Shown: piece by piece, positions 34,790 to 46,679 of the stretch
Position numbering within the stretch: position 1 is the stretch's first letter
Layout of the letters: the number at the start of each line of letters is the position of its first letter
NCBI GenBank assembly: GCA_954871525.1
Contig: OX940868.1
Span: 9,848,056-9,912,055, forward strand
Direction of reading: 5' to 3'
Source: Parietaria judaica
Taxonomy: Eukaryota > Streptophyta > Magnoliopsida > Rosales > Urticaceae
DNA length: 64,000 nt
Position numbers and translations under genes: made by a program
The notes under the pieces: generated by a model
The model's input: the letters and a program-made list of their open reading frames with translations, nothing else
What the model was told of the DNA's origin: nothing
Databases searched by the model: none

Positions 34790-35480
34790 TGTTTATCATA
34801 CTGGCACACTCGTCTTGATATCCAATATACTATCTACAATCTCATTCAATTTATGAAAAATTCTCGCTATTCTCATCGCAATGTTGCACATGGAGTTCGT
34901 CACTATCCCAAAGGTTCTATCGTAAAATTCCCTTCCTATCGGCATCTAGTTCCATTTCTCTTGTTGGATTTACCAATTCTTACATGGTCGGATGTCCTCT
35001 CACTCAGCGCTTAATTGCCGGGTATTTTACCATGTTTGCTTCTAGTCCTAATTTAATGGAAATCAAAGCAACAACTTATTCTTTGTCTATCACTTTCTGA
35101 AGTCGGGTATCTTTCTCTTGTTCTGCTTACTTTTGAAATACAATGGCTTCATTCAGTTTTAACTAAACTTGGTTTTCCGAAATCTTCTTTCTGCACCAAC
35201 AATGATACACTGTGATAGCCAAATTGCCATTCAAACTAGGTTGGTCATCCCATCTGTCGCGAACGAACTTAACATACACGAATAATATGTCACTGTGTTT
35301 AGGAAAAGATCATTTCCGGACTCATATATATATATATCCATTTTATATTCGCTCAAGCAACCGGTACTAGCTAGCGGATATCTTCACAAAAACCGACTGG
35401 TGTTGATAGTTTGACTCCTTAGCAAGTTAGGTGTGCTTGAGACTCTCCCGACTCCAACTATGGAAGGGTTGTCGAAGAAT
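34790..35480 (+). pseudogene. Decayed copia RT end / RNase H fragment without LTRs
   Basis: Reading with several frame changes on the plus strand gives the order expected of copia pol: TRLDIQYTIYNLIQFMKNSR (RT end; from 34809), GCPLTQRLIAGYFTMF, WKSKQQ ... LTFEIQWLHSVLTKLGFP (RNase H), CDSQIAIQ ... NELNIHE, then LADIFTK and LSKLGVLETLPTPTMEG (pol C-terminus). Stops and shifts are frequent, so it is old. It belongs to a copia family different from the long-LTR one. No LTR or PPT was recognised at the 3' side. Confidence 0.7.
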
Positions 35481-35671
35481 AAAACCGTGTGCTACCTCAA
35501 TTTACCGTTTCTCGTGGTGGATGTGCTTACATGAAAATAGGAGTAGTAATTTTATGTTGTTTCTTAAGTCATATATCTCTTGTAGATAACGACCCAGTTT
35601 GGCATTGCTGTCCTGTGTTTAGAAATGCTTTTAAAATATACTGTCAGAAGAAGTGTTGTCAGAGAAAGTAA

Positions 35672-36536
35672 TGCACTGTTTGGTTAATCAAAACAAAAAA
35701 CAATTGTTTTTTTTTTTAAGTTTCAGTTTAGTGTTTGGTAACTATTTTTACTTAATTAGCTTCTAAATATCAAAAATATAAAAGTAGACATAAATAATAT
35801 TTGTTAAATATTAATATTAATATAAAAAAGTTTACAAAATAATTTAAATAATATAATTATTCAATAAATAAAAAGAAAAAAGATTTATTAGCTTGTTGTG
35901 CCGTTTGTGCTTTTAACTGACAATAATTATAATGAAAGTACCAATTTCTTACATCCATGTTCCTTTTGTCCTTGATAAAAAATTAGTATTTTTACCAACG
36001 AAAAAGAGTTAGTACTTTAACTGTAATAATAATATAAATCTGTTTTTTATTTATTTACATTTACCTTCCAAAAAGAATTGTTACTTTGACTATAATAATT
36101 TAAGAACGTGAACATAAAATAATGGTACTTTTACCATCTTAAAAAATTGATACTTTAACCGCAATAGTAAAATATTTTGGTACTTTTACAATCCAATAGG
36201 AATTGGTATTTCAACCAAATAATTTTAAAAAAATGGACATAAAAAATTGGTATCTTCACCATCCAAAAATAATTGGTACTTTAATCTCAATAATTAAAAA
36301 ATATAGACATAAAAATTGATACTTTTATCACTTAAAAAGAATTAAAATCTTAACCGCAATAATAATATGTATTTTTGGTACTTTTACCATCCTAACAAAA
36401 TATTTATGACGATAGAGAATAAGAAAAGCAAAATTAGATTCTACCAAAAGCATCTATAACATACTTTTGAATTTTGCCTATACAAAAGCTAGACTTTTTA
36501 TTGAAGTGCTTCTAGTGTAACTTACCAAACACAAAT
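35672..36536. mobile_element. Possible MITE with TGTTTGGT-type termini and internal degenerate repeats
   Basis: The left end has GCACTGTTTGGTTAATC and the right end, inverted, TTTGTGTTTGGTAAGTTAC, the TGTTTGGTA style common in plant MITEs. The interior is extremely AT-rich. From 35985 to 36410 a degenerate ~55-65-bp motif (TTGGTACTTTTACCATCC ... GGTACTTTAACCGCAATAAT) recurs about six times. Boundaries and TSD are uncertain. Confidence 0.4.
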
Positions 36537-36744
36537 ATTGGTTTAAAATTCTAAAAAAAGCAAAAACACCTAATAATAAGCAATGTTAAACTGGCCCAAT
36601 GTTACATAGGTTTGACTAGTCCATGTATTTTGCCTTAGCATCTTGTTGTTACTTTAATATTATATATATATATATATAACCCAATAATCAATAAAGTAAG
36701 TGAAGTTTTCAATAAGTTTTATAGAGCACATAGTAATCATCCCC

Positions 36745-37237
36745 CGAGGTTCAACTTACCGAACTTGCCGATAAACCGCTTGTAGTTATCGACGAATAAT
36801 CGACAACTTACCGGATTATCGAAGGAAAACTAATAATATTGTAGCTTACTGATTACCGATACTTTTCTATGATTATTGACGGATTATTGACACTTAATCG
36901 AGGATTATCGATGAAAAATCACTAAAAAAAATTTAAGAACATATTTACTAAGTTTATAATGTTGATAAAACATTAAATATGCCAAAAATAAAATCATTTT
37001 ATACTCAAATATAGGTAAATAAAATATAGTCACACTCTCACATATGTAAATATTCGAATAAAATCATAGAAAAGTGCAAAATTTCTTGAAAAGTACCATA
37101 TTTTTGTCATTTTTCAAGATATTTACAGATTTTTGACAAAAATCATAAAAAAGTATTGGCATGGCCGTCTTGCCAATAACTACCGGCAAGACGGATAATC
37201 GAAGATTATCAAAGATAATCGTGAAAAATTCGAACCT
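36745..37237. mobile_element. Non-autonomous hAT-like element (493 bp)
   Basis: Near-exact 8-bp TSD: TCATCCCC (36737-36744) and TCATCCCT (37238-37245). Terminal inverted words: left CGAGGTTCAACTT; right, inverted, AGGTTCGAATTTT. Near the right end is a perfect 10-bp-stem hairpin, CCGTCTTGCC/GGCAAGACGG (37165-37194). The interior is rich in ATTATCGA-type words. No ORF. Confidence 0.55.
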
Positions 37238-37245
37238 TCATCCCT

Positions 37246-37992
37246 TTATTTTCATAATAAATTCAACTTATTGCCTTAATGCTTCGTTCTTATCTCAATC
37301 ACATTCTTCGGTAAGCAGCTTGAAGCAAGTTTCCAGATAAACTAGGAATCTTTCGAAGAGATGATTTCTTATCAATATTGTTATTTAAATTGCCGCCTCG
37401 TATTTATTGACCAAAGTTAAAATATTAATCAACATTTTACAATTATTTTCACCTAGCCAACACGCTATTGATCAAAGACGTGTTTGACTTACGTATTCTG
37501 TTAAGCAAATTGTCTTTCTGTAATAATCAGAATAAAAAATAAAAATTAATCCGTTGTTTATGAATTTTATTAGTTTTATTTTCCATTTGAGCTACATCAA
37601 AGACGACTCGAAGAACTTGAAGAAAATTCCAAGACGACTGTTAGTTAGGTAATAGTATTTATACGTGTAATTAATATTCACATTATAATATATGGTTTAT
37701 AAAAAATTTATCTAACCAAACCAAAGAAAAAAATGACAAGAGTCATTGACAAAATTTAGCTGGAGTGACTTTTGTATGTTTAATCAACGCAATAGAAAAT
37801 TTTAATTTCAGGCCTGAGTTTAACATTTAAAAAAGTATACTTTTGGATATATGATCTTTATTATATAAACACGTTTTCTTTCATTCCAAGGAAAGACTTG
37901 GTAAAAACGTAGAAAATCAAGACAATTTCGACATATGGAAAAATCTATATCAATGGTTTGTAAGATATATTATAAACTTGACGGTGTATAAG

Positions 37993-38036
<44 letters not shown>

Positions 38037-38582
38037 CACACACTGCACACACACGCTACATTACGTTGAATAACAACTTCAATATTGATATATGAGCATT
38101 CAAATAATGCTGCTAGGGAATATATAATCAAATATATTTTTCCTACGAGAACTTGCTTTGAACAATTTTATTATAAAATGTAAAGAAGGTAAACTAATCC
38201 AAATTAAATTTTAATCTGATCACTGTAAGAGTGACACATTCACACACAAACACACAAACAAATATATATATATATAGATAATAAGAATGTTTGACGACAA
38301 CTATATGCAATAATGAAGGGTAATTCTTTATAAGGATAGCCGTCATAAAATTCTAATTTCATAAAGGCAAAGCGAACTCTAGTTTAGTAAAAATTATTTA
38401 AAATGGTAAAAAAAAAGTAGCACTCCTCTGACTTTTCTGCGAAGGATTATGATGGAGTTGACAAAGTTATTTTGGCCAAGGATAAGGAAGATTTGCCTCT
38501 GAACTTTGATTAGTCAAAATCCGTACAAAATATTTTATAATGTGTGTCACGTACGTCATTGCCTATAAATTCATTGTTTTGG
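37246..38582. other. AT-rich intergenic region upstream of laccase
   Basis: No gene supported. Contains an (AT)n microsatellite at about 38001-38031 followed by CA-rich words. The last few hundred bases must hold the laccase upstream control region, but no specific element could be called beyond the TATA box. Confidence 0.55.
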
Positions 38583-38592
38583 TATATATATA
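38583..38592 (+). promoter_or_regulatory. TATA box of the laccase gene
   Basis: TATATATATA-type box ~115 nt upstream of the laccase ATG, giving a predicted 5' UTR of ~85 nt. Confidence 0.55.
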
Positions 38593-38702
38593 GAACAAAC
38601 TAATCAGAAAGTGTATATACATTTATACAACTCTTACCGAAAGAGATACAAAAACATATACTAATTATTACAATCTTATCTTGAGAATTTGAAGCTATAG
38701 TA

Positions 38703-41700
38703 ATGGCGAGATCATTTGCCATTTGGTTGGCATGTGCTTGTTTAGCTTTGTCAATGGCGTCCGCTGCAATAGTGGAGCATTCTTTCACAGTAATTTTCTC
38801 AATACTATGTTATGCCAGGTTTAACTCTTGATTCATTATATTTATTGTTACTGATTTGTCCTATTATTTCTTGTGAAATTGTGAAGATTGAGGACACGAC
38901 GGTGAACAAGCTGTGCCGTGACCAAGTCATTACAGCAGTGAACGGAAGCTTGCCGGGCCCTGCAATCATAGCCAAAGAAGGCGACACTCTTGTCGTTCAC
39001 GTTCACAACAAGTCACCGTACGACATGACTATCCATTGGTAAATTTACGTTAAACCGAAACCTCGTCGATAAAACCTGAGTAGTGTCGGAAATTCTACAT
39101 ATATTTGAGATATAAAGTTCGAGTTTCGTGGCAAAGGAAAAAAATTGATGAATATATATGTCTATTCGTATGATAATCCTTAATTATAATTGATTTTTTA
39201 ATATCATGAAATAGACTTTAGAAATGAATCCCTGAAATGAATATTCTTTATTTTGTTATAATAATATCATAACCTACCTAACCATGTATATTTTAACAGA
39301 AAATGAGTGAAAAAAGAAGCAAAAAGCGTATCAGTTATTCGACTTTCACTAATGTTACGCGGTTTGACAATAATAATTGGAAATATTGCGATTGTGGAAG
39401 CGACTTCTAATTTCTAAATCCATAATAATAATAATAATAATAACATAAAAAAAAAATGGTGCAGGCATGGGGTAATTCAGATGCTGAGCGCGTGGGCAGA
39501 CGGACCGGCGTACGCGACGCAGTGCCCCATACGCCCAGGGGGTAGCTACACGTACAGGTTCAACGTCACGGGCCAAGAAGGCACTCTCTGGTGGCACTCC
39601 CACGTGTCCTGGATTCGTGCCACCGTCTATGGCGCCCTCATCATTCAGCCCAAATCCGGGCGCTCCGGCTACACGTTCCCGAAGCCCCACAAAGAAATTC
39701 CCATCTTACTCGGTATATATTGAATTTGACTGTCGTTTTGATATGTAAAATATTGGCCAATTTAGGGTTTGTTCAACTGAATAATTCATTGTTGTAATAT
39801 TTTTTTCAGGAGAGTGGTGGAATGGTAATGTGGTGGAGATTGAGGAGGAGGGAATTGCTCTTGGTGCTGCTCCTAATAACTCTGATGCTTATACTATTAA
39901 TGGAAAAACCGGCGATATGTTCCCTTGCAACTCTACGAATGGTACGTATTATTTATTATTTTTAATGATATTTTGGGTGTCTGAGAACACGTTTTATTTA
40001 ATACTGAAAACTTTTAATTTAGTAAAAAATAATGAAATGAGAATTCCTGCCCCAAATTAATTTTTTTGATTATTTTGTAGCATATTTTTTAGTGGAAGAT
40101 TGAGGTCGAAATCTCATAATTAAGTGTAGTGAAGCTAGCTAATTAAGTTTCAATTAAATTGACGTAAAGAACGCAAAACAAGATACAAGGATCCATAATA
40201 ATTTAAATAAAAATATGAAGAAAAAAAAAGATAGAACTTTCAAATTTCTCTCGTTATAGTTATACCCTATACATGTTTTTTTTTTTTTTTTTACATGCAA
40301 ACAAAATAACAAAGTAAATTTCTCAAACAAAAAAAAAAATAACAAAGTAATTTTGTAATTTCATTAGCTAGAAGAATATATATCGTATGTCAGATAGTTT
40401 GACGAAAATAGCATACTCTACAAAGCTTAGATCAAAGTTCAAACTAACACAATATATATGAGGAGACATTCTTGGTTTGTGATCGTTTTTCATTTTCTGC
40501 ACAAATATGAATAATATATATATGATTATGATCGTAAATTTTCTGCATGTGTTTGTCAGACGTGTACTCGGTGAAGGTTGAGAGAGGCAAGACCTACATG
40601 CTACGCATGATCAACGCTGCACTCAACAACCAGCTCTTCTTCAAGATCGCCAACCACACCATGAAAGTTGTCGCCGTCGACGCCGCCTACACCAAACCCT
40701 ACAACACCGACGTCCTCATCCTCGCCCCAGGCCAGACAGTCGACGTCCTTGTCAAGGCCGACCGACGAGCCGGTAACTACTACATGGCCGCCACTCCCTA
40801 CATCACTACCCCTCCGCAAATCCCCTTCAACGGCAACACAGTACGAGGCATCTTCTCCTACTCCGGCGCGTCTGCTTCCTCAACACCCGTCATGCCGTCC
40901 ATGCCCGGCTTCTTCGACACTCCCACCGTGCACGCGTTCCACACGAACCTCACCGGCCTCGCCGGAGGGCCCCACTGGGTCCCCGTCCCCCGCAACGTGG
41001 ACGAGAACATGTTCGTCACGTTCGGGCTGAACCTGGAGCGCTGCCCCGAGAACGCCACGTGTTTGGGCCCACTCGAGCATCGATTCTCGGCGAGCATGAA
41101 CAACGAGTCGTTCGTACTTCCGACCAACCTGTCCATGCTGGAGGCGTTCCACCGCGGCGACCCGAGTGGGGTCTACACCACTGACTTCCCTGACAACCCG
41201 CCAGTGATCTTCGACTACACGAACTCGAGCATCGGGTTGGACCAGTCGCTGATCTTCGCGCCGAAGTCGACGAAGGTGAAGAGGCTGAAGTACAACGCGA
41301 CGGTGGAGATGGTGCTGCAGAACACGGCCTTTCTGACGGTGGAGAGCCACCCGATCCACATCCATGGGTTCAACTTCCACGTGCTGGCTCAGGACTTCGG
41401 CAACTATGACGCCGTCAACGACCGTCAGAAGTTCAACCTCGTCGACCCTCAGATTCGCAACACCATAGCCGTTCCCGTTGGCGGATGGGCTGTCATCAGA
41501 TTTCAAGCCAACAATCCAGGTCGGTGTTCTATTTTTTACCATGATCTTCTCCTTGTGTTATTTTTTATTTTTCTTTTAGCAAATGAAATTAACTTTAAAT
41601 TATTATTTAATCCCATGCACTTCGTTGATCATTATAAGAATCCATGGAAAACATGTGATTATAAGATAGCAATCACGGCTTTTATATAAACAAAATATTG

Positions 41701-41964
41701 AGAAAGTTTGCTTGACTTTATGGAAATGTTAAAAAAAATTAAAGAATGAAATTAAAAAAAATGTTAAGATAGCAATCAAATTTAATGTTTTTCAAATGAC
41801 TATAACGTGTGTATATATAATGTGACTGTGCAGGTATATGGCTGGCTCATTGCCATTTGGATGTTCATTTACCTGTTGGGATGAGCATGGCATTCGAGGT
41901 TCAGAACGGCCCTACAGCCGCATCGACTCTGCCTCCTCCGCCGTCGGATCTACCAAAGTGTTGA
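38703..41964 (+). CDS. Laccase (multicopper oxidase, EC 1.10.3.2), secreted, LAC7/14/15-like
   Basis: Oxidises phenolics with reduction of O2 to water; plant laccases act in the cell wall, for example on monolignols or flavonoids. Six exons: 38703-38789, 38887-39038, 39465-39712, 39810-39941, 40560-41519 and 41834-41964. All introns are GT-AG and phases fit. CDS is 1710 nt, 569 aa, the family's usual length. Residues 1-21 form a signal peptide ([21 protein letters not shown]). Copper ligands are present: TIHWHG (exons 2/3), [21 protein letters not shown] and [12 protein letters not shown]. The T1 axial position is Met rather than the Leu often seen. Family words: [34 protein letters not shown] and many N-glycosylation sequons. 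The C-terminus ends [11 protein letters not shown]. Subclass placement is by resemblance only. Confidence 0.95.
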
Positions 41965-42779
41965 GACTGGCCGGGAATAATAAATAATTTTTGCGTATAA
42001 AATATCATCAATTACAGCATCACTTCAATAACTGTTTATTAATGAATACACAAGCAGTCCCTCATAGTTATTTTCTTCTAAATATCTTGGTTGCAAATAG
42101 ATCAATAAAGTTTGTAATAATTGGTTCAATTCGTTGGTAATCTGGTTACTTGTAAAGTCTTCCTTAAGTAATATGTTTCTCCAAATTATTTAAATGGAAT
42201 ACATGAATTGTTTATTATATTTTACATAGTGTATGAAGTTTGAATTTGACCTTGAGGTACAGCATCTTCCACCGAGTTATGCACACGCAACTACACATTA
42301 TAAACTCTGTGGAACAATTTATTTAAGTAGAGTTCTTGATTTTATTTCTTTATTTCATGATGAAACCATATATAGTATATAAATATTTTATGCACATCAT
42401 AGTACGGCTAAATATTTAATGTCTCGTATTCATATAACTAGTTATAGCATTCAATCTGGGGGTCAAATTAATTGTCACCCGGCAACTTTAGTAAAATAAA
42501 AAAGACAAATATTAGTCGATCCGGTTATATTTGTAATTTTTTTTTACATAGTAATTTAATTTGTAAAAATATCTATCACCGTTATGATTTTGTATTATTG
42601 ACTATGTGTATTTATTTATTTTTATTTTTAACTTTGTATTTTCATATATGAAAGCATAAAATTGAATGTCACGGAGTAAATCCCTTTTAACATAAGTAAT
42701 TAGTATACAACTAATATATTGTGATAGATATGATAACAGAACCTCAGTAAATTAATACTTTTGTATTATCTCGACTTTA
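41965..42779. other. Laccase 3' region and AT-rich spacer
   Basis: Apart from the laccase 3' UTR there is nothing recognisable up to the LTR at 42785. Confidence 0.5.
42104..42109 (+). terminator. Candidate poly(A) signal of the laccase gene
   Basis: AATAAA ~140 nt after the laccase stop, followed by a T-rich stretch. A further AATAATAAAT lies closer to the stop (near 41977), so this choice is tentative. Confidence 0.4.
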
Positions 42780-42784
42780 ACTAA

Positions 42785-44426
42785 TGTTACGGGTAAAAAC
42801 GGGATAGATTTTTATAAATAAATTAATTAAACGGAAATTATCTCAATAATTTTCGTTAATTAATTAATTAATTCGATTAGTCTTTTAATTAAGATTATGA
42901 ATTAATTAAATCAATTTCAAAACCCAAAATTCCCTCCAGAGGCCCGTTTTCAAAAAACAAAGTGTCTCGGTGTTCGTAAAAATATGAAAACACCCAAAAA
43001 CGACATTAAATTTGTGAAAAACGGACACGGGACGCACCCGGGAGCGAAAAAAGCTTCGAAGCACATTTGGTGGGACCCACAGAGGCAGCAGCCTCCAGGA
43101 TCGCGCCACGTGGCGCGATCTCAACGCTGCCCCAGTCCGCGGGGTCCACCCGAAGCCCACCAGCCCCACTTGTGGGGCAGATCCCACCAGATGATGACAT
43201 GTGGTAGGGAGATTACCACTTTACCCCTGCCACTTGCACATCACCCACTCGGCAGGCCCACTTGCGGGCTGCCTCTTGCGGATCGCAAGATGGAGGGTCA
43301 CGATCAGCCCTCCTTTTGCACGCCAGCCACTTGTGCTGCGCGTGAGGGCGCGTGAGCCGTCTGATCGGCGATCCGACGGTGGCGATGAGTTCCTCTTTTC
43401 CCGGGGACCAATCTGCATATATAATATTACCCGGGGGGCCCCCAGAACAATATTTTATTGCACCTGGACCACCGGATCCTATTATAAATAGAAGCTCAGT
43501 TCAATTAAACGGTAACTCATTCGAACTGACTCGACTCGAGTTCTCTCTCTCTCTCTACCCCCGATATACCCGCCTCCCCTCAAATACCGTTCGAATGTTG
43601 AGCGTCGGAGGTGAATCAGGGGGTACCCCCCCTGTTTCCCTTGACCTCGGTGTTCCCTTTTTCAGGTCCCAAAAAGTGAGAGATTTACGAAACGCGGAAG
43701 CCCTGGTAAAATTCCCACTTGGTCCTTGGTCCGCCTGATAGGCCCAGTTCTACGCGGTGTCCAGTCTATCTCCCCAGTCCATTGCGCGGCTGAGGATATA
43801 GCCTGGGGACACGAGCCTGGGCCCACAATTCAGGACGAGGGGCCCGACCTAGGGGAATTCCGACTAAGATCCGGACGGTTGAGGGATCGCTCTGAGAAGA
43901 ATCCCCTGGAGAAAATCCTAGGGAAGGTCCATGACCCCGCCTGCCCTTGTTCTAAAGATCTGCGCGGCCTTGGTCCTGTCTCTTAGTTCCCGGATCTGAA
44001 TAGGATACCGGGACTCCGAGGACAGTTTCTGCCCGGACTAGAACAAGCCATTTCAGGAAGAGAGTCTAACCTCCCAGGGTTCACTTCCTGGTCAAAAGCA
44101 CTCCCCCGTTCGCCGGTACCTACGATCTGAGCGGTTCCCGAACCTGTAACCCCGGCCGCTGGCCCTGAGGTAACAGGTAGTGTGTAAACCCGGGTCGCCT
44201 AGGACCTCGAACGGCAAAAGAGACCTTTGACCAGGCTAGTGCCAGGAATTACTACTCAGGGTCCCCAAATCGGTCGACTAAAACCTCACCCTGAAGTCAA
44301 CGGCGATCATTCCGAAGTCAACGCGGGTCGGAGGGAACAATCATTGACAGTAAAAGCCATCATCCCCACAACTGGGCCATCCAAGGCCCATCCAAAAATC
44401 AACAGAAGCCCGCCACGTCACCAACA
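42785..44426 (+). mobile_element. GC-rich solo LTR or LTR-like non-autonomous element (1642 bp)
   Basis: Opens TGTTACGGGTAAAAACGGG and closes GTCACCAACA, flanked by exact 5-bp TSD ACTAA (42780-42784, 44427-44431). A TATA box TATAAATA lies at 43483-43490 and is followed by a CT-rich leader (TCTCTCTCTCTC), which suggests plus-strand transcription from the middle of the element. No gag or pol words are present. ORFs of up to 128 codons here are overlapping on both strands and look fortuitous. Superfamily unknown; the 5-bp TSD and TG/CA ends support an LTR. Confidence 0.75.
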
Positions 44427-44431
44427 ACTAA

Positions 44432-45502
44432 CATGAATAATTGTTACCTCAATCAATAATAACCTCAATAATATGATAAAATTATATTATCAAATCAATA
44501 ATTTATAGAGGTTTTACTTTATTCGCAATATCTATTTCTTTAGTTGTAAAAGTTATTAACGAGGTATAATTTTTTTGGCAATAATAATTTTTTTTTTTTT
44601 GTTAATTCTTTAGTACCGTGAAGTTACATGTGATGATGTATAATTTGTTCACTTTTTTTTACCTCTCTTGGCAGCCTAGAGCTACAAAGAGCTTCAAAAA
44701 GTTGACAACGAACACTAATTTCTCATATAGTAGCTACAAAGGAGAAACCAAGTCGTGTTAATCAATCATGTCGTCGCATAGCCAAAAAAGACAAAACTTT
44801 TATCGAAAGAAGCAAAAAATATAGACAAAACATACGTCGCCACACATAAAACTTTACATTAAGAAAATTTTATGAATAAGTAAGTAACTTTTGCATGATT
44901 TTTTTTTATATCATGGAGAGTTTTTGCCACTAAAATAATAGAGAATATAAGTCAAATTTTTCGTAATATATGAGTACTTTTGCCACAAATATCCCTAGTA
45001 GTTTAAAAATATCTATAAATTAGAAGTAATGCATACAACAAATATTTGTCATACATAGATATTAAGCATATGGGCTAATCATGAAATTAGCTTCTTCTCT
45101 AAAATAAAGAGCATATAACCACTCGATCTTTGCAGTATTATAAAGTACATCCATTGATCTATATCTTGATTAATTTAATAATTAGTTGATATACGTTAAC
45201 CTTACGTGATATACTGTTTATATATTAATAATAAAACCTTTACTTTGATTTTAAATCCACATTAAATATATGTAAAAAAATACAGAAGATTTTGATTAAT
45301 TGATGTTCAAACTATATATTGGGATATTTAAATGATTAATAGAAGAAGGAAAAATAGCTGGCCAAAAGTCTGTTTAAGACTGATCGATTGTCACTTTCGC
45401 GTGTGGAATTTTTAAGGATATCTAAACCATTTTTAAATCTCCTTATAAAATTTTATTTGTTTGTTAACCTACAAATATTATTATGATCTCAGAAGAAGAT
45501 TG
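44432..45502. other. AT-rich intergenic region
   Basis: No gene or clear element seen. Contains T-runs and one instance of the recurring word AGTACTTTTGCCACAAAT near 44978. Confidence 0.5.
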
Positions 45503-46515
45503 GTGTTGTTTGGTAGACAAATCAATCTAATTTTGTTTTCTCTATTTAAAATTTTGTAGTTGTAGTGAAAAAACTGCTGGACTTGTTTTTAAATAAATGT
45601 TTGGTACACATTTCTGTTTTTATTTTTTTAAAATAAAAAACAAAAATAAAAAATTGGATTATAATTTATTTATTTTTCTTAAAAATAAAATATATATTAC
45701 ATTAATATAATTAAAAAATATTATTACATTAATAATTCAATGACATAAATATTATATTATGGTTTAAAATTACTTAAAGTCATATTTAACATATCAAAAG
45801 TATACTATATTGTCTAAATAATCAGATTTAACATATATAAAACTAAAATATTGGAGTTAGCGTTGGTATCATAGTCGGCATCGAGACCTTGTAGGCTCAA
45901 TGGTGAAGTCTAGAGGTGAAAATTTATTGGTATCCTTTTTCAGGTTTTGTCGCGGTTTTTGTATCGATCCCAGATAGATTTTAAAAAAATCCAAGAAACT
46001 TAGCTTAAAACTGAGAATTGGTACTTCTCGGTTCCCGTTTTTAGAAATGAGAACTAGAAACGGTGCCCTAAAAAATATTTCCGGATTTTCGGTACCGGTT
46101 CCAATTTTAAATTACATGTCATTTTTTAGTTTTTAGTATATTATGTATTTCTAATTTCATTTCTGTTATACTATTTGTAGTTTTTAATTTTAAAAAATGC
46201 ATGTGGTTTTTGAGTTAAAAACTTTTAAAACTGAAACCGGTAAAAAAAAGATCATTATTTTTTTAAACATGGACGAAAAATAAGTTATTTCCCGGTTCCC
46301 GGTTCAAATTTTACTCCTAATGAAGTCGATAGAAATAAGGAGCGATGAAACAAAAATGAGTGAAAAAATAGAATCCTAAAGATAAACAGAAAAAAACTTG
46401 AAATGTTTTGGAGTTCAATTTGATGAGTTACACACCGAACAATCATTTACTTTTCAATAATTGTGCAAGTTAGAAAACTAAAAAACTGTTTTCAAGTTAT
46501 GTACCAAGCACAACA
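45503..46515. mobile_element. Possible MITE hosting a nested hAT MITE
   Basis: The left end carries GTTGTTTGGTAGACAAAT and the right end, inverted, GTTGTGCTTGGTACATAACT. This is a terminal inverted similarity of the TGTTTGGTA style. The inside is AT-rich and contains the better-supported element 45911-46319. Boundaries are approximate. Confidence 0.35.
45911..46319. mobile_element. hAT MITE (409 bp)
   Basis: 8-bp TSD GTGAAGTC / ATGAAGTC (45903-45910, 46320-46327). Termini: left TAGAGGTGAAAATTT; right, inverted, TAGGAGTAAAATTTG, the TAGRGGTG style of hAT ends. The interior has repeated CCCGGTTCCCGGTTC and GGTACCGGTTCC words, as common in plant hAT MITEs. No transposase. Confidence 0.75.
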
Positions 46516-46679
46516 ACATCTCGACATTTTCAAGGATAAACACCCGAAGTTTGTTAATAAACTAGTAAAATTTATTTTTGTAACTACTCTATCAGAATTC
46601 TTGTGGTACACACTTATTTAGTAATTAATAATTGAGATAATTGCAGCATAAGTCCATAACCTTAGATAAACTAGGGTAT

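Noticed and set aside
43352..44436. Several ORFs of 69-128 codons in the GC-rich LTR-like element
   Set aside because: They overlap each other on both strands, show no domain, and are explained by low stop frequency in GC-rich DNA.
45862..45900. TTGGTATCATAGTCGG, a PBS-like word
   Set aside because: No LTR end adjoins it and the match to the initiator-tRNA PBS is partial.
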